Translations under genes and position numbers: made by a program
In this document: piece by piece, positions 1 to 11,038 of the stretch
How the letters are laid out: each line of letters begins with the position of its first letter
Position numbering within the stretch: position 1 is the first letter of the stretch
Notes under the pieces: generated by a model
Told to the model about the DNA's origin: nothing
The model's input: only the letters and a program-made list of their open reading frames with translations
The model's database searches: none
Assembly (NCBI GenBank): GCA_020726505.1
Contig: JAHLEZ010000012.1
Span: forward strand, 1,612,001-1,676,000
DNA from: Leptodontidium sp. MPI-SDFR-AT-0119
Taxonomy: Eukaryota > Ascomycota > Leotiomycetes > Helotiales > Leptodontidiaceae
Direction: 5' to 3'
Length of the DNA: 64,000 bases

Positions 1-229
1 TAAAATCTAAAGGCCATCGCATCTAAATCGAGATCATCTTCGAAACTGGGCTTCAATCATAAATAGTACTGAGGCCGCACTCGTCTGAATATCCCTTCTT
101 CACCTCCACTATCACTTTCATTCTCATCATCTTTTTTATTTCTCGTCCAAATTGTGATCTCCTTGTGGCTTTCCGTAACTCAAAGTCTATCTCAGTCAAA
201 TCCAGACGAGAGAGAACGCATTTGGCAAG

Positions 230-1231
230 ATGCATATTCCACAATCCCTCATTATCTTGACACTTATATCTCTCTCCGCAGCTCAAAAGGGACGAAACTC
301 ATCAAGCACCAGCACTCGTTCCCGCTCGGACACAGCCTCCGCTCGACTACCTAGAGCAACCGAATCGCTCTCGCCAACTCTCAGCACACTCCCTCCAAAC
401 GCTGCATTGAAGGTCTCTGTCCCACCTATCGGTGTTGCGGATACTGTTTTTCAACGACGCAGAGATAGAAAAACCAAGACAACGCCAACAGCAATCCCAT
501 CCAGCGTTCCCGCTGACCCACTTTTACCTCGAGAGAAAGTTGACGATGTTGATTTCGAATCTCTGGATGTGAGGGGGCAAATCGCAGCAGAGATACCACC
601 CATCGACTCCATCCTCGCACGAAACCGTGACTCATCGAGTGGTGGCGATGCAGACATTTTATATGCCAGACAAGCGACAGCAACATCCTCCAAAGGACCT
701 CGGAAACCTAAAATAACAAAGCCAGCAAAGCTAGGAGGTGGAGGCAAGAAAAACTGCACCGACACATCAGCGCCCAAGTCCAAATTTGCCAAAAGCAAAG
801 CCACAAAGACAAGCGCAGCACCAAATGTCGAGGCACGATATCTGTCCCCAGAAGAAGACGTTGCAGACTTCCTCTACGTCCGGCAAGCAGACACATCATC
901 GAAAGCAGCCAAGAAGACCAAGGTACCCAAAGCAGGAAGGTCAGGAGCTTCGAAGGGAAATGGAACAGAGAACGCAGTTCCTAAATCCAAATCACCGAAG
1001 AGCAAAGCGGCAAAGACGACGGGAAATGCAAAGTTACCAACGGCTCAAGCGGTCCCGATACCGACTGATGCGCCTACGATTCCGTTTCCTACTGGTGGAG
1101 CTACGCTGCCGTTGATACCGACAAGAAAGGCGAGTAGAGCGAGATCTGGGAGTTCGATGTTGACTTCGACAGCTTTGCCGACGACTCTGGCGAGGAGGGT
1201 TACGGATGGAGGGATTGAGACGGCGGAGTAG
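230..1231 (+). CDS. Secreted Lys-rich low-complexity protein with two internal repeats
   Basis: A single uninterrupted reading frame of 333 residues. The first 19 residues (MHIPQSLIILTLISLSAAQ) look like a signal peptide, so secretion or cell-wall location is likely. The rest is rich in Ser, Thr, Lys, Ala and Pro and has no recognisable domain. Two related units run from about residue 140 to 207 and from about 214 to 275: each begins with an Asp-(x)-LY-(A/V)-RQ motif and continues with Lys-rich stretches such as PKSK and SKA. I do not recognise the family. The even codon pattern and the signal peptide support a real gene. Start chosen as the ATG that opens the signal peptide. Function unknown; it could be a wall-associated or effector-like protein, but nothing in the sequence proves that. 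Confidence 0.7.
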   Translation: MHIPQSLIILTLISLSAAQKGRNSSSTSTRSRSDTASARLPRATESLSPTLSTLPPNAALKVSVPPIGVADTVFQRRRDRKTKTTPTAIPSSVPADPLLPREKVDDVDFESLDVRGQIAAEIPPIDSILARNRDSSSGGDADILYARQATATSSKGPRKPKITKPAKLGGGGKKNCTDTSAPKSKFAKSKATKTSAAPNVEARYLSPEEDVADFLYVRQADTSSKAAKKTKVPKAGRSGASKGNGTENAVPKSKSPKSKAAKTTGNAKLPTAQAVPIPTDAPTIPFPTGGATLPLIPTRKASRARSGSSMLTSTALPTTLARRVTDGGIETAE

Positions 1232-2645
1232 ATTTGATCGTGTAGACTGCAAATAGACTGTAAATTTAGATATTGGCGAGACCCTAGGGCACTCAATGAA
1301 ATTACAAATTCTTTTATGCTGTATGGAACTTGTCGGTATCACTCTGTCCCTGTAAGTACGGTCAAATAATTAGGAATGACGCTGCCGAATAGTCCAGTAA
1401 AGTCGTAATATTCGTGCGAGGGAATCAAAGAGAGGCAGAGCCCCGACTAGCTAGTATACTCCTAAAGTAGGCTAATCGATCGTGGACCACAATTGGTCGC
1501 CCGATAATTGTGCGGAAGACAGCCTGAGTGATACCATTCTGTATGATCTGGTTCAATTCCATCTACATTCCTTGGAGATGAGCATTTTTTATTGAGCACA
1601 ACATGTCCAAGATTGGGACGGTTGAGGCTGTCTTGGCCGCTCATTCTTTGGGGTCGCCGTACCGTCCTTCCCTGCTTCTTAGGTAGATTAAAAACAAGAT
1701 ATTTGACCCTCCAACGCCCGATTCGTAGGATCTCCATACCAGAACTTCCTGGGCTCTAAGATCTCCACAAGCATCAGATGATGCTTTTGATAAAACACCC
1801 CAAGTTTTTATTGGCCATGGGATCATCTATAGCAAGTCCTCTAAGATTCTCAGAATCTGGGAGATCCGTGGCGGGTCTCGATTGGGCCGAGTTGTTCCTC
1901 TGTGGCTGATGGCTTGCAGGTCACCTCCATTCAAAATCCGATTGAGGAAACCGTGAGCATGGTCATTGCATGATCGATCTATGTTAGCCTAAGATGCTCG
2001 CATGTGCAATCGCTCAAAATTAGCGGACATAGGCCCAATTCTCTAGCTTCCTCAACATTGCCGTTGTGCAGAAAGCCTGCGAAACACCCAGCAACACCAT
2101 ACGAGCCTTAAATATGCCTTCCAGTTTGTCCGAAGAGTCTCGGACACAGCCAAGCGCGCTTCTCCCAACTGCCGGCATTGAACAGAGTCTACGACAGCCA
2201 TGGAAAGAATGGCTCTTCACTGAGGTTGCCGCCCGCTCGAAGGCAGAGGAGGATGAAGTTAGTCGCCAAAATCAAGAGCGGCTCAAGGAGGCATACAAGG
2301 CTACCGGTCCCACGATTTGTGTTGTGGGTACTGGGACGGGATGATGGTAAGAGACTTGGAACGTAACTACATGTGTGCATGTACTGATGATAAGACAGTG
2401 CCTGCAAGGTCACTAATGTTCTCACGAAAATGCTTTGGTTGTTGGGTAGCAGTCGCTCCATGTTAGGCTTGCAGGAGCTGGATGCTCAATAGATTGGGTG
2501 ACGACGAACTTTCAGGTGGTTTGCGGAGGTTGCTTTTCAGATATTAAATAAGCGGATTCATGCGATCAATTTTCATGCCATTGGAGCATTTCTCTGGCAA
2601 CTACTTGGGCGCAGCAACAGTTTCTTTCTGAGTTTCTTTGCAAGG
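1232..2645. other. Intergenic stretch, no confident gene
   Basis: Both-strand reading shows only short, unconvincing frames. The best is a 92-codon frame at 2066-2344 with an amphipathic, charged middle, followed by a well-formed intron-like stretch at about 2350-2398 (GTAAGA, TACTGATGA branch, GACAG) whose flanking frames do not join cleanly. It may be a gene relic or an untranslated region. Confidence 0.4.
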
Positions 2646-3772
2646 TCAGGAGAACACGAGAGCCCGGATCTCTATACTTCTTCTCGGCTTTGACACTCCG
2701 CGAGATTTGTACCACTCAAAGGAAGAGTGTGGACAGTCTGTATTTCGTTAGCTAAAGCCACAAGGATATTTTGTAACTTGTTTATTGACGGTCATGACCA
2801 CTTACTTCTGGCTATTGATGGATCGTTTTCCGCGAGCGAATCGTAGCACTTGAGAAAAACTATCTCGTCTTCTCGCATGCTATCTGCATACCACCAGCGA
2901 TGGTTCTCGTTGTGGTACATGGTATACTGCTCCCCTTGATAACTCGGACTCACGATATCCGTTGCGACATAATCCGCCCTGTCCGTCGAGCGATAATCGC
3001 AGACAGCGAGAGCATGATCTTGAACAGGCGAGATTAGAGGACGCCATATACTGAGAGAAAAATTAGTGTCTGTTGTAGCAACTGGGTGATTTATCTACTT
3101 GATGATTCTGAACCGTGACTTCAGGAGAGGCAGTACCTCAGTTGGAAGATGATGCATTGCTCTCATTCTTGCCCCGTTCTCAGTCTGATCTAGATAGCAT
3201 CTTATTGCCAGTTCAAATGAGACATAAAGAGATGGGCTACATCTGTAATCTAACTTACCGACATGGGCAAGAAGAGCAGGAGGCAGAAGTCGAGGTTCTT
3301 CCAGACTGGATCTAAGATCTCGGCTCGCTTCTGCGTTTCGATACTAAGCGAATTCGTTATTCTGATTGTTTGGATCGCTGAAATCTCCAGCATAGCTCGA
3401 CAAACTAACCGTATGATTAAAGACATGCACTCTGAAAGCTCTGAAGTGACCCTTCAGCAATGCTTCGCATTCACTCAAGTACTTCGCAGGCACCTCCTCA
3501 TCCTGCTTGAAGTCCTCAAGCGGTACGCTTGTTGCATGCTCCCAGAGCTCAAAACCATGGATATCCGTGGTGAAATGGACTTCATGATCACGTATATTGT
3601 TTATCTCGACTGGGCATGCCGTGGTTACGATGTTTGACACTTTGCCATTTGGTACATGCCAGGGGTCAATACTGCATCGATATGGCTTTTCAGATTTGTA
3701 AAGATCGAGTCTTGAGAGGTATGACAGTATCCCAGTGCTATCTCCTAGTGCTGGGCTCTGTTCTGATTCCAT
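2646..3772 (-). CDS. CmcJ/AsaB (GA4 desaturase-like) family oxidoreductase
   Basis: Five exons on the minus strand: 3772-3410, 3343-3259, 3189-3099, 3050-2806 and 2737-2646, giving 291 residues, a usual length for this family. All joins keep frame. Hallmarks seen in order: the FNHT segment near residue 120, an AHVDQT motif (His148, Asp150), INIWRPL followed by ALAVCDYRS, then NHRWWYADSM and FLKCYDS, and PHSSFE close to the RALVFS C-terminus. This is the pattern of CmcJ-like methoxylase/hydroxylase-desaturase proteins, thought to be related to Fe(II)/2-oxoglutarate oxygenases; the HxD and a later His fit metal binding. Such enzymes often sit in fungal secondary-metabolite loci. Substrate unknown. 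It starts about 500 bp from the receptor gene on the other strand. Cytosolic, since no signal peptide is visible. Confidence 0.88.
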
Positions 3773-4267
3773 ATTTCCTAATACTCGGGTGAATGGAGCA
3801 TGCTCAAAGACACCACCTCATACAAGTGCACGATATATTCCGCCTTCGGTCACGCGAGAAGTATGCCTTGCCAGCGGATATCTGCCTACACTTCAGCCGG
3901 GCGTACGCTGCAACTCTGTGTCTACCACCCATGGGTCGACAGTTTTATGGCCCCATGCGATTTGACCTGCAGTTGGTGTGGATGTGCATCGTGGGGCCAG
4001 CAGCAAGCCTCAGATTCCGGGGTCTCCAGTTGGTCCGTCGAGATGCAGGCTGTGAACTGGGTGGTACGGGTCTCGAAGGCGAACCATGTGGTGACGAGTG
4101 CAGATCCGAATTTTGTCCGGAACATTTCAGAGCCCAATCCATTGGCTTTAGCCAGCCCTGTCGGATGCCGGCGGTGGATAGGTCTGAACCTTGTCTCTTC
4201 GGTCATACTTATCACCATGCTTTCCGTCTCCTGCATCTGAAAACCCAAAGGCTAGAAAATCTTTATA
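3773..4267. promoter_or_regulatory. Shared divergent promoter region
   Basis: A 495-bp space between the start codons of the CmcJ-like gene (-) and the NB-ARC receptor gene (+). Several open frames cross it on both strands, but none has family features, so I treat it as regulatory DNA. The shared placement is seen; co-regulation is inferred. Confidence 0.4.
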
Positions 4268-7200
4268 ATGGCTCTGGGTCACACAGAACTGTGGGAGAAG
4301 TTGGTGCTGGAAAAGACACACAAATTCCAGTACGAAAATTGCGACACCTTTACGAAGATTCCGGACTTCGAAGTTTTTCGAAGATCACTGATAGATTTGT
4401 CTATGTCCTACAGCCGCACGAAGGTTCCTTCATTGATCCAGAAACTTCTTACGAGCATCAAACATCTCCAGTCATTTTCAGCAGCTATCACTTCGTCGAC
4501 GCAGGGAAGCTGGGCTGCGTCCTTAGTATGGGGTGGTACTCAGGCAGTAATTGTGGTCAGACGAATCATTTATCTTACATTGTATTGTAGCTTAGCTAAC
4601 TTCCTGTAGTGTGCATGTAAACATGCTGAGATGCTGGAGTCTATTGTCGACATTCTTGTGGATCTGAACAACTCACTGCCAATGTTCGATGCGTACTTGG
4701 CGCTTTTCCCCGACAACCCTTCGCTGCAATGGCCACTGCGAGATCTTTACGCTGAATACCTAGAATTCTGTCTTCGCACAATCAAGTATTTGAACACCAA
4801 TCCCCTGTGTATGACTCTCCGCTGTTTCTTTACGTAGGACGAAACATTTTTCCGAAGGCTGATCGTTGACTCAGACAGTTTCACTCGCTGGATTTGGACA
4901 TCATCACCTCTGCAGAAACTGCAACAATCACAAGTTAAAATGCAGAAGTATCACAAAATATTTGAGCAGGAGACAGAACTTATCCATAGAGAAACTCTAC
5001 GGAGACAACACATTGAGACAATCAGAATGCTCTCCCGGAGTGGGCTTAGTGAGGACAAGGTCGACCAGCCAGGAGTTTCGTTCCCAGTCTATTCTGTTCC
5101 TCTACTAAGAAACCTTCAGTACTCAGGGAGAGAGGCGTTACTGCTTCAAGTGCATGAGAGCTTGAAAGCAGTCGAGTCTAACAATCTTTCTGGGCCATCC
5201 TGCTGCGTTTTGAATAGCTGTGGCGGGATTGGAAAGACACAGACGGCACTTGAGTATACCTACCGTTACCGGGACACTTATGATGCCATCTTCTGGATAT
5301 CTGCGCCAAATGCAATAGAACTAGCATCGTCATATGCTACTATAGCTTCAAAGGTCGGCCTCTCTACACTCTCTTCGTCAACATCGACGAATGGCAGTCG
5401 GCGAAGCAAGGATATGGATTCAATGATCGAGGAAGCCCGCAATTGGTTCGACGGAACGAGTGGGTGTCATGTATCTTGATATAATGGGTTCCAAGCGCTA
5501 ACGATATCAGACCGCAACTGGCTTCTCATATTCGATAATGTTAATTCTTGGAAAGATATTGCAACGTATATGCCCAACAACATGCGTACTCGAGGCTCCA
5601 TTCTCATAACCACGCAGATACCAGACTTAAGCCAATGTACCGCAATATTCACCAACATTGCCGTAGCGCCATTGACAGTCGTGGAAGCTACCTCTCTCCT
5701 GATGCAACTACTTGGGAGAAAGGTACCCCTGCTGGAGAACAAAGCTATTGCTGAGAAGATCGTCCAAGCTCTGGGTGGATATCCTCTGTCGATTGCGACG
5801 GTGGGAGGATACATTCTGCAGTCGAATTGCAGCCTCGGGGAGTATTTCGAGCGTTTCAATAAGTCCTCTGTCTTGTGGAAAGGGGATAGTAACACCTTCA
5901 CCTGGCAGTATGAGAAGACGCTCCAAAACGTCTGTGACGTTGCCCTGTCGGAACTTCCCGCTACTGCGCTGGAATTACTTGAGATACTCGCCTTTCTCAA
6001 TCCAGACGAGATTCCGGAAGCAATGATTGTTGATGTCTGCAAAGAGCAAGACTTTATTTCTCTAAGACTAGAGGACTTGGACCAGTAAGTGCTGCGCTCC
6101 TCGGATAACAGCTTGGGTCGCAGGATGTAGGCCATTCAAACTTAACACCTTCCAGTTTCCAAGAGATGACACGAAGGCTGTCCCGAAGACAACTAGTCCG
6201 GAGAACATTTAAAAACGACAAATACTACCTCTCTATGCACAGATCTCTGCAGTGGGTGGTCTTGCACCGACTCGCAGGCGATCCAGCCCGTCGGAACAAG
6301 GTATTTCTGAAAGCTATCGCTATTGTTAGAAGGGCAGTTCCGCGATCCTCCCCGATCGCTATCCCAGACCCGAGAAAGTGGCCAATATTCGAACTGTATC
6401 TTCCTCAAGTTCTGAGCCTGCAAGGACATGCAGCTAATCCGTTACCACCGCTGGAACAGCTCGAGCTGTGCAAATTACTGATTGATGGCGGGGTATATTT
6501 GTGGGGACGAGGTTTTAGTTCAGATTCCACCCAGACCATGAGAGATGCTTTGCAGATGCTTGATAACCTAGGTGTTGCGAAGCTGGATTTTGTCCGCTAC
6601 AATATCCACGCCGCTATGGGGGCTACATTGATCCTAGAGGGTACCAGTAAGTGTAGGGAAGCCCTCTTCCACAAACAAAGAGTGTATGAAATCTATCTGG
6701 CGTACAAGGACAATCCACCGACAGATACTGGCCTTGATCTGAGTCTCGATGCCAAACAGCAGATCCATAGTCTATCTGAAAGCGGCCTTGGAGTAGCGTA
6801 TCTATTCTGTGGGCAATTCGAAAACGCAGATGAGAAATTTGCCAGAACTCTCTCTCTCATCCGGGGAAGTGCAACAGAGGAGTCAGCCCCACTGCAATTC
6901 GCTCGATGCTATGTCAACATTGCCCTCGTTCGGGCATTCCAGGGGCTTTACGGTGAAAGTTTGGAATTGGCTGGCCAGGCTGAAGCACTTGCCATCCGAG
7001 CGTTCGGAGAATCCTCTGGTGGAACAGTCTACTACCGTTTTCTTATCCATTGGATCCTTAACCTCGCAGGGCGCTTCTCAGAATCGCTTGCTCTGAATGA
7101 AAAGAATCTTGCAATTTCCGTTGAGCTGAATGGCAAACGGAACGTCCAAACGATAAATGCATATATTGGAATCGGCATTGCACATCTCCGGATGGGAAAT

Positions 7201-7657
7201 GCTACAGAGGCTGAGTAAGTTCAAAGCCACTACCTGGAGAAATCATGTATGGAATTCAGCTCTTGATCTGACTTGCTGAAGACCATCCTTACGCATCGCA
7301 CTCGACCATTGCAAGCACACGACGTCGGTGTCAGCAGCCACGATTGCGCGAACTCAATTTTATCTTTCCCAAGCTCTCTCCAGCTTTGGGAAACTTCTGG
7401 AAGCCGAAGCACTTCGTACAAAAGCCGAGTCGCTGCGTGTAAAACTCGTCTCTGAATTTGGAGATCTACTGACAGTGGACTGCCCTGACGAAGGATTCGT
7501 TTATGATCAGATCGCTTTCATTCCCTACCCTAGAAATTACAGTTACAGTATACTGCAAAGGGAAAGAGAAAGCATTACTTCAGAGCGGACGACAGCTGAT
7601 GAGAACGTAGCAGCGGAGGATCGTGGCGGGGTACTGGGGGACAGGTTCGCTTTCTAG
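4268..7657 (+). CDS. NLR-like STAND protein: DUF7708, NB-ARC, TPR
   Basis: Six exons: 4268-4546, 4610-4808, 4875-5459, 5511-6084, 6156-7214 and 7282-7657, giving about 1023 residues. The N-terminal third (ALVWGG-like WGGTQAC, then LPMFDAYLALFP) matches the DUF7708 domain common at the front of fungal STAND proteins. A P-loop GGIGKTQ lies near residue 276, a kinase-2 segment WLLIFDN near 357, an RNBS-B-like GSILITT shortly after and a GGYPLS motif later, so this is an NB-ARC NTPase switch. The C-terminal part, roughly residues 650-930, is made of TPR-like helices that would act as the sensor. Family knowledge: fungal NLR-like proteins act in non-self recognition, heterokaryon incompatibility and programmed cell death. 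The exact ligand is unknown. The second and third intron borders are the least certain. No break is seen, so the gene seems intact. Confidence 0.85.
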
Positions 7658-8113
7658 ATCTATATTTGTCCCCCTTTAAGCGAGCCCCTTTTCGTATCTA
7701 GCTAAAATTTCGGACAGTACGTGTCGTAGTCTTACAACATCAATCAATCAATACTTCTTGTTGAAAGCATTATTATTACCATTAAGTACAAGGTTTATTA
7801 AAATACGCAGAGCCTGCAAATATGGCATGTGAAAAGAAAACAAATCGCCAACCAATACCTAAAGAGAAGCAAATATTGGTCCATTGGACGGACTGAATCT
7901 AGGATGAAGAAAAGAAATGTCAAGACACCAACATATCCAAGGAGCTCCCACCAGAGAGAACATTTGTACTCACAATAGAAAAGATTGACTCGCTTCACGT
8001 ACATGGCAAGATCCAGTAAGTTAGCAATTCATTCTTTCTTCCTTGCGGCCATGTCAATGTACAGGTTTCGCCCTCATTCCAGCACTTCTGGAATACATTG
8101 GCATCCCCACAGA
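7658..8113. other. Convergent 3' intergenic region
   Basis: A 456-bp AT-rich spacer between the receptor gene (+) and a 2EXR gene (-). It includes an ATCAATCAATCAAT stretch near 7739. No gene is supported; it probably holds both polyadenylation regions. Confidence 0.4.
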
Positions 8114-8905
8114 TCAGTCCAAACGCTCCGCAGGTAAATCAAACCGAGACTGAGCTTGGACAGAGATACGGAGAATCTTGTAGCTGGGATTCGTTTCCTT
8201 CTTGTACATCTCTAAATCGCGCTGCGCTTCTTGCCTATACTCCTCTTTGTCGGGGCTCAGAGGGTCCTCATTGAACGGCACGACCCCAGTCCACGATTCT
8301 ATGTTCTGGAACCCCACCATGAGAGGGCCATGGCCACACCGATGGGTATTGAATGAGATGATACCAGTGGCAAGATGTTTGATCTCAGAAAGCCACTTCT
8401 GCTTCCGCCAGCCGAGTCGGATCTCATGTAAGATTCTCCCAAAGCTCTCGTGCCTTTTTATATACTCCTCGAAGTCCCGGATATAAATCGTGGTCAGATC
8501 GGCGTTGTATCGGATGAGGCTGCCCAGTCCGCCTGACAGGATATTCTTGTTCTCTTCGATATAGACTTGGCGAGACTCGACACAGTTAGCGAGTAAAGAA
8601 ACCTCCATGCCATCGGCAAGGGGTCCAGCCCATCCATGTCCCCATTCCCCGAAATTGAATTCGAAGTAAAGACCGAATTCCTCGTCCGCGGCTTTGAAGT
8701 CCATGTGGATGTATATGAAACGTCTGTGATTACTTGGGACAGCATGCTTGAAGATCATGAGACGCAACTCGAGAGGAAGTTTGGGGAAGAGGTGGAACTC
8801 TGTTAGAGTCTGGCCGGTCATTGAAAAAGAGCTGGTGATCAGATTGGTGGCAACCCGCAACTCGTTGCTAGAAGTAACCATGATGGGAGCTGTCGCAGAA
8901 TTCAT
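8114..8905 (-). CDS. 2EXR domain protein (array member 1)
   Basis: An intronless frame of 263 residues. Near residue 37 it carries the LFPKLPLELRLMIFKHA box that opens the 2EXR domain, and near residue 105 the second signature, CVESRQVYIEENK, followed by the LIRYN...TIYIRDFEE segment. A charged C-terminal half contains a GWRKQKWLSEIKHLA motif shared with the next gene at 9625-10701, so these two are close paralogues. The 2EXR family is abundant in Pezizomycotina and has no assigned biochemical role; the two ExR motifs define it. No signal peptide or membrane segment. Start codon is the first in-frame ATG; a later Met (about residue 9) is also possible. Confidence 0.85.
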   Translation of the reverse strand: MNSATAPIMVTSSNELRVATNLITSSFSMTGQTLTEFHLFPKLPLELRLMIFKHAVPSNHRRFIYIHMDFKAADEEFGLYFEFNFGEWGHGWAGPLADGMEVSLLANCVESRQVYIEENKNILSGGLGSLIRYNADLTTIYIRDFEEYIKRHESFGRILHEIRLGWRKQKWLSEIKHLATGIISFNTHRCGHGPLMVGFQNIESWTGVVPFNEDPLSPDKEEYRQEAQRDLEMYKKETNPSYKILRISVQAQSRFDLPAERLD

Positions 8906-9624
8906 GTCGAAGTCAAGAGCTAGGTGAAGTGCCAGAAGGTTTGTATCCCAGCTAATGCATTGATGCTGGAGCTGACTGAGTCTCGAATTGGTGATGAGGC
9001 GCGCTCTTCGTTCGAAGAAGTTTGATGTTGGTTGGTGCAGTTGTGGGGTTAGAAAGTTTGGACATCGAAGTGGGTTTCGATATTCGTTCGAAGCAGTCGC
9101 GCGTGGGGTGCTCGACGTGTAGGAGGGCAGGAAAGAAAAAGTATTTAACTGGCGCGCAATTGCTTGGCATGTGAAATTTACGCGAGGAGGTGAATTTGGA
9201 AGGCAAATCGATGATCATGACCCTCTTCTCGTGGAATCTGTCTTCCAGTAGCTCCACCAGTATCTCCACCAGTGGAAGTAATAAGATGAAGTAGGCAGAC
9301 AAATAGTATGATACATCTTAACGGGAAATTACAAATAGAGCCGTTTTATGCTATCATGTTAGAATAATTCACTGTTATCAATTTGGTCGCTCTAATTCGA
9401 GTGGTTAGTTGATACCAGCTCGAAACCTTGAGTACAAGAATGGGAGCAATATGTTGACGGAACAAGTCATCACTGGGTATCACACATCAGGAAAGGGACC
9501 GTGATATAAATTCAGTAAAGAGAATGCAGTTCTTGCATACTAGCTACTTCGTCTCCGAGACCAGAGTTGAAAACAACCAACCGAACATAAAAACAAACCA
9601 CTCATTGGTTCAGCAGAGCCTTTC
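8906..9624. other. Intergenic spacer between 2EXR genes 1 and 2
   Basis: Upstream of gene 1 and downstream of gene 2 (both minus). A 116-codon minus frame at 8952-9302 has no family features and lies where the gene 1 promoter and 5' leader should be. No feature supported. Confidence 0.35.
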
Positions 9625-10701
9625 TTACTCGCCCAATTCCTCAATTTCCTCCATGTCATCCACGTCGATCCAATCATCCATGTCCTCCCCATCCTCCACT
9701 TCCTCCAGATCCTCATCGTCCCCGTCAGCCAGGACCTCGAAGATCTCAACACTAGGAAGCTTATAGTCGTGGTTGATCTCCTGCTTGTAGACCTGAAGTT
9801 CGCCTTGGACAACCCGCGTCATGATCTCCATGTATTGCCTCTGCGCGTCCTCCTTTCCAGCCGCCAAGTCACCTGGAATGATAACACCCATCCAAGTTTC
9901 CAAATTCTCGAACGCAGCCATCAAAGCTCCGTGACCATGGTCTCCCCAGATTGGGTGAGCAACTTCAACGTCTTCCATGAACGAGAAGATGGGTACAGCC
10001 AAATGCTTGATCTCCGCAAACCACTTCTGCTTACGCCAACCGGCTCGAAGCGCGTCCGCGAATTGGTCACTACGTTGCAACTCCTCGAAGTTCTGGATAT
10101 GGATGATCGTATCCTTGGGGTTGTATCTGATGATGTTCTGGAAGCCGGCTGGTAAGATGTGTTTGTGGTTCTCGAGGTAGACTTCACGCGACTCCCGGCA
10201 GGTCGATAGCATGCTAATGCTGAACTCGTCGGTTGGCCACTCTGGGAGCCGTGGAGATTGCTTTGGACTGATGGAAAAGGTGAAGTACAAACCGAACTCC
10301 TCGTCTGCTTCTTTGAGCGTGAGCTCGACAGGAATGAAACGATGGTCATCTGGTGTGGCGGCGAACAGGAATATCATACGACGTAACTCGAGAGGCAGAT
10401 CAGGAAACTTTTTGAATTCGGGGACATCTATCTGGAGGGAATGAAGAGATTCAGGGGGAGAGTTGACGGGCTGGGCTGGCTCTTGGGTAGGCTCCTCGTC
10501 AGGGGTATCGGGAATGACAACAGGGTTAGACTTCATGTTGGCTGGAGTGGTTGATGATGAAGTACCGGCGGCCCTGGAAGCTTTGCCTCTGCTTGCGAAC
10601 TTTTTGAAGAAGTCAGTCTTGCCTGTCTTGTAATTGGTGGCGTTGAAATGTCCTCGAAGATTCTTGTACACAAGTACAAGGAACGCTGGAGTCTTGGCCA
10701 T
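9625..10701 (-). CDS. 2EXR domain protein with acidic tail (array member 2)
   Basis: An intronless frame of 358 residues. After a disordered N-terminus rich in Ser, Thr and Pro, the 2EXR domain begins near residue 95 with FPDLPLELRRMIFLFA and reaches its second motif at about residue 173 with CRESREVYLENHK. The GWRKQKWFAEIKHLA segment and the LIRYN-like IIRYNPKDTIIHI closely mirror gene 8114-8905, showing a local duplication. The last 35 residues are strongly acidic (runs of Asp and Glu) and absent from the neighbour, so this copy gained or kept a distinct tail, which could mediate binding to basic partners. Biochemical role of the family is unknown. No secretion signal. Confidence 0.85.
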   Translation of the reverse strand: MAKTPAFLVLVYKNLRGHFNATNYKTGKTDFFKKFASRGKASRAAGTSSSTTPANMKSNPVVIPDTPDEEPTQEPAQPVNSPPESLHSLQIDVPEFKKFPDLPLELRRMIFLFAATPDDHRFIPVELTLKEADEEFGLYFTFSISPKQSPRLPEWPTDEFSISMLSTCRESREVYLENHKHILPAGFQNIIRYNPKDTIIHIQNFEELQRSDQFADALRAGWRKQKWFAEIKHLAVPIFSFMEDVEVAHPIWGDHGHGALMAAFENLETWMGVIIPGDLAAGKEDAQRQYMEIMTRVVQGELQVYKQEINHDYKLPSVEIFEVLADGDDEDLEEVEDGEDMDDWIDVDDMEEIEELGE

Positions 10702-11038
10702 TGTACCACGAAGAACGAGGTTCTCGCGACAAAGGAAACTCTCAGCGCGTGCTCAACTTTAGAAGTTGAGCATGAAGAAGCTCGATCTCGCGAAACAAGC
10801 TTACGATACTCGAAAGAGTGAGATGAAAATGTAGCCAAATGAGCCTTTCGAACGCGCTAGTGCATCGAAGCGAGCCCGGAGGGACTAGCGTAAGATTGGC
10901 TTGTTGACACGACGATAAAAGGCTTTATCCTCCAAATAGATTTTCGAATTTTGTTAACAAATTTCTACAGAGCCTTATCGATTCTCGATATATTCTTTCA
11001 TCTCCGACGAGGCCAAGTTCTACCACCAATCACCCAAG
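10702..11038. promoter_or_regulatory. Divergent promoter between two 2EXR genes
   Basis: A 337-bp spacer between the starts of array members 2 (-) and 3 (+). A minus frame runs into it but lacks family features. Shared promoter is inferred from the geometry only. Confidence 0.4.

Noticed and set aside
230..1231. The repeat-bearing secreted protein as a second RiPP precursor
   Set aside because: Only two units, no dibasic-flanked short core, and no UstY or tyrosinase gene beside it.
3793..4590. A 265-codon plus-strand open frame across the receptor start
   Set aside because: It overlaps the receptor gene's first exon in another frame, shows odd composition and has no domain; the receptor frame is supported by splices and DUF7708 motifs.
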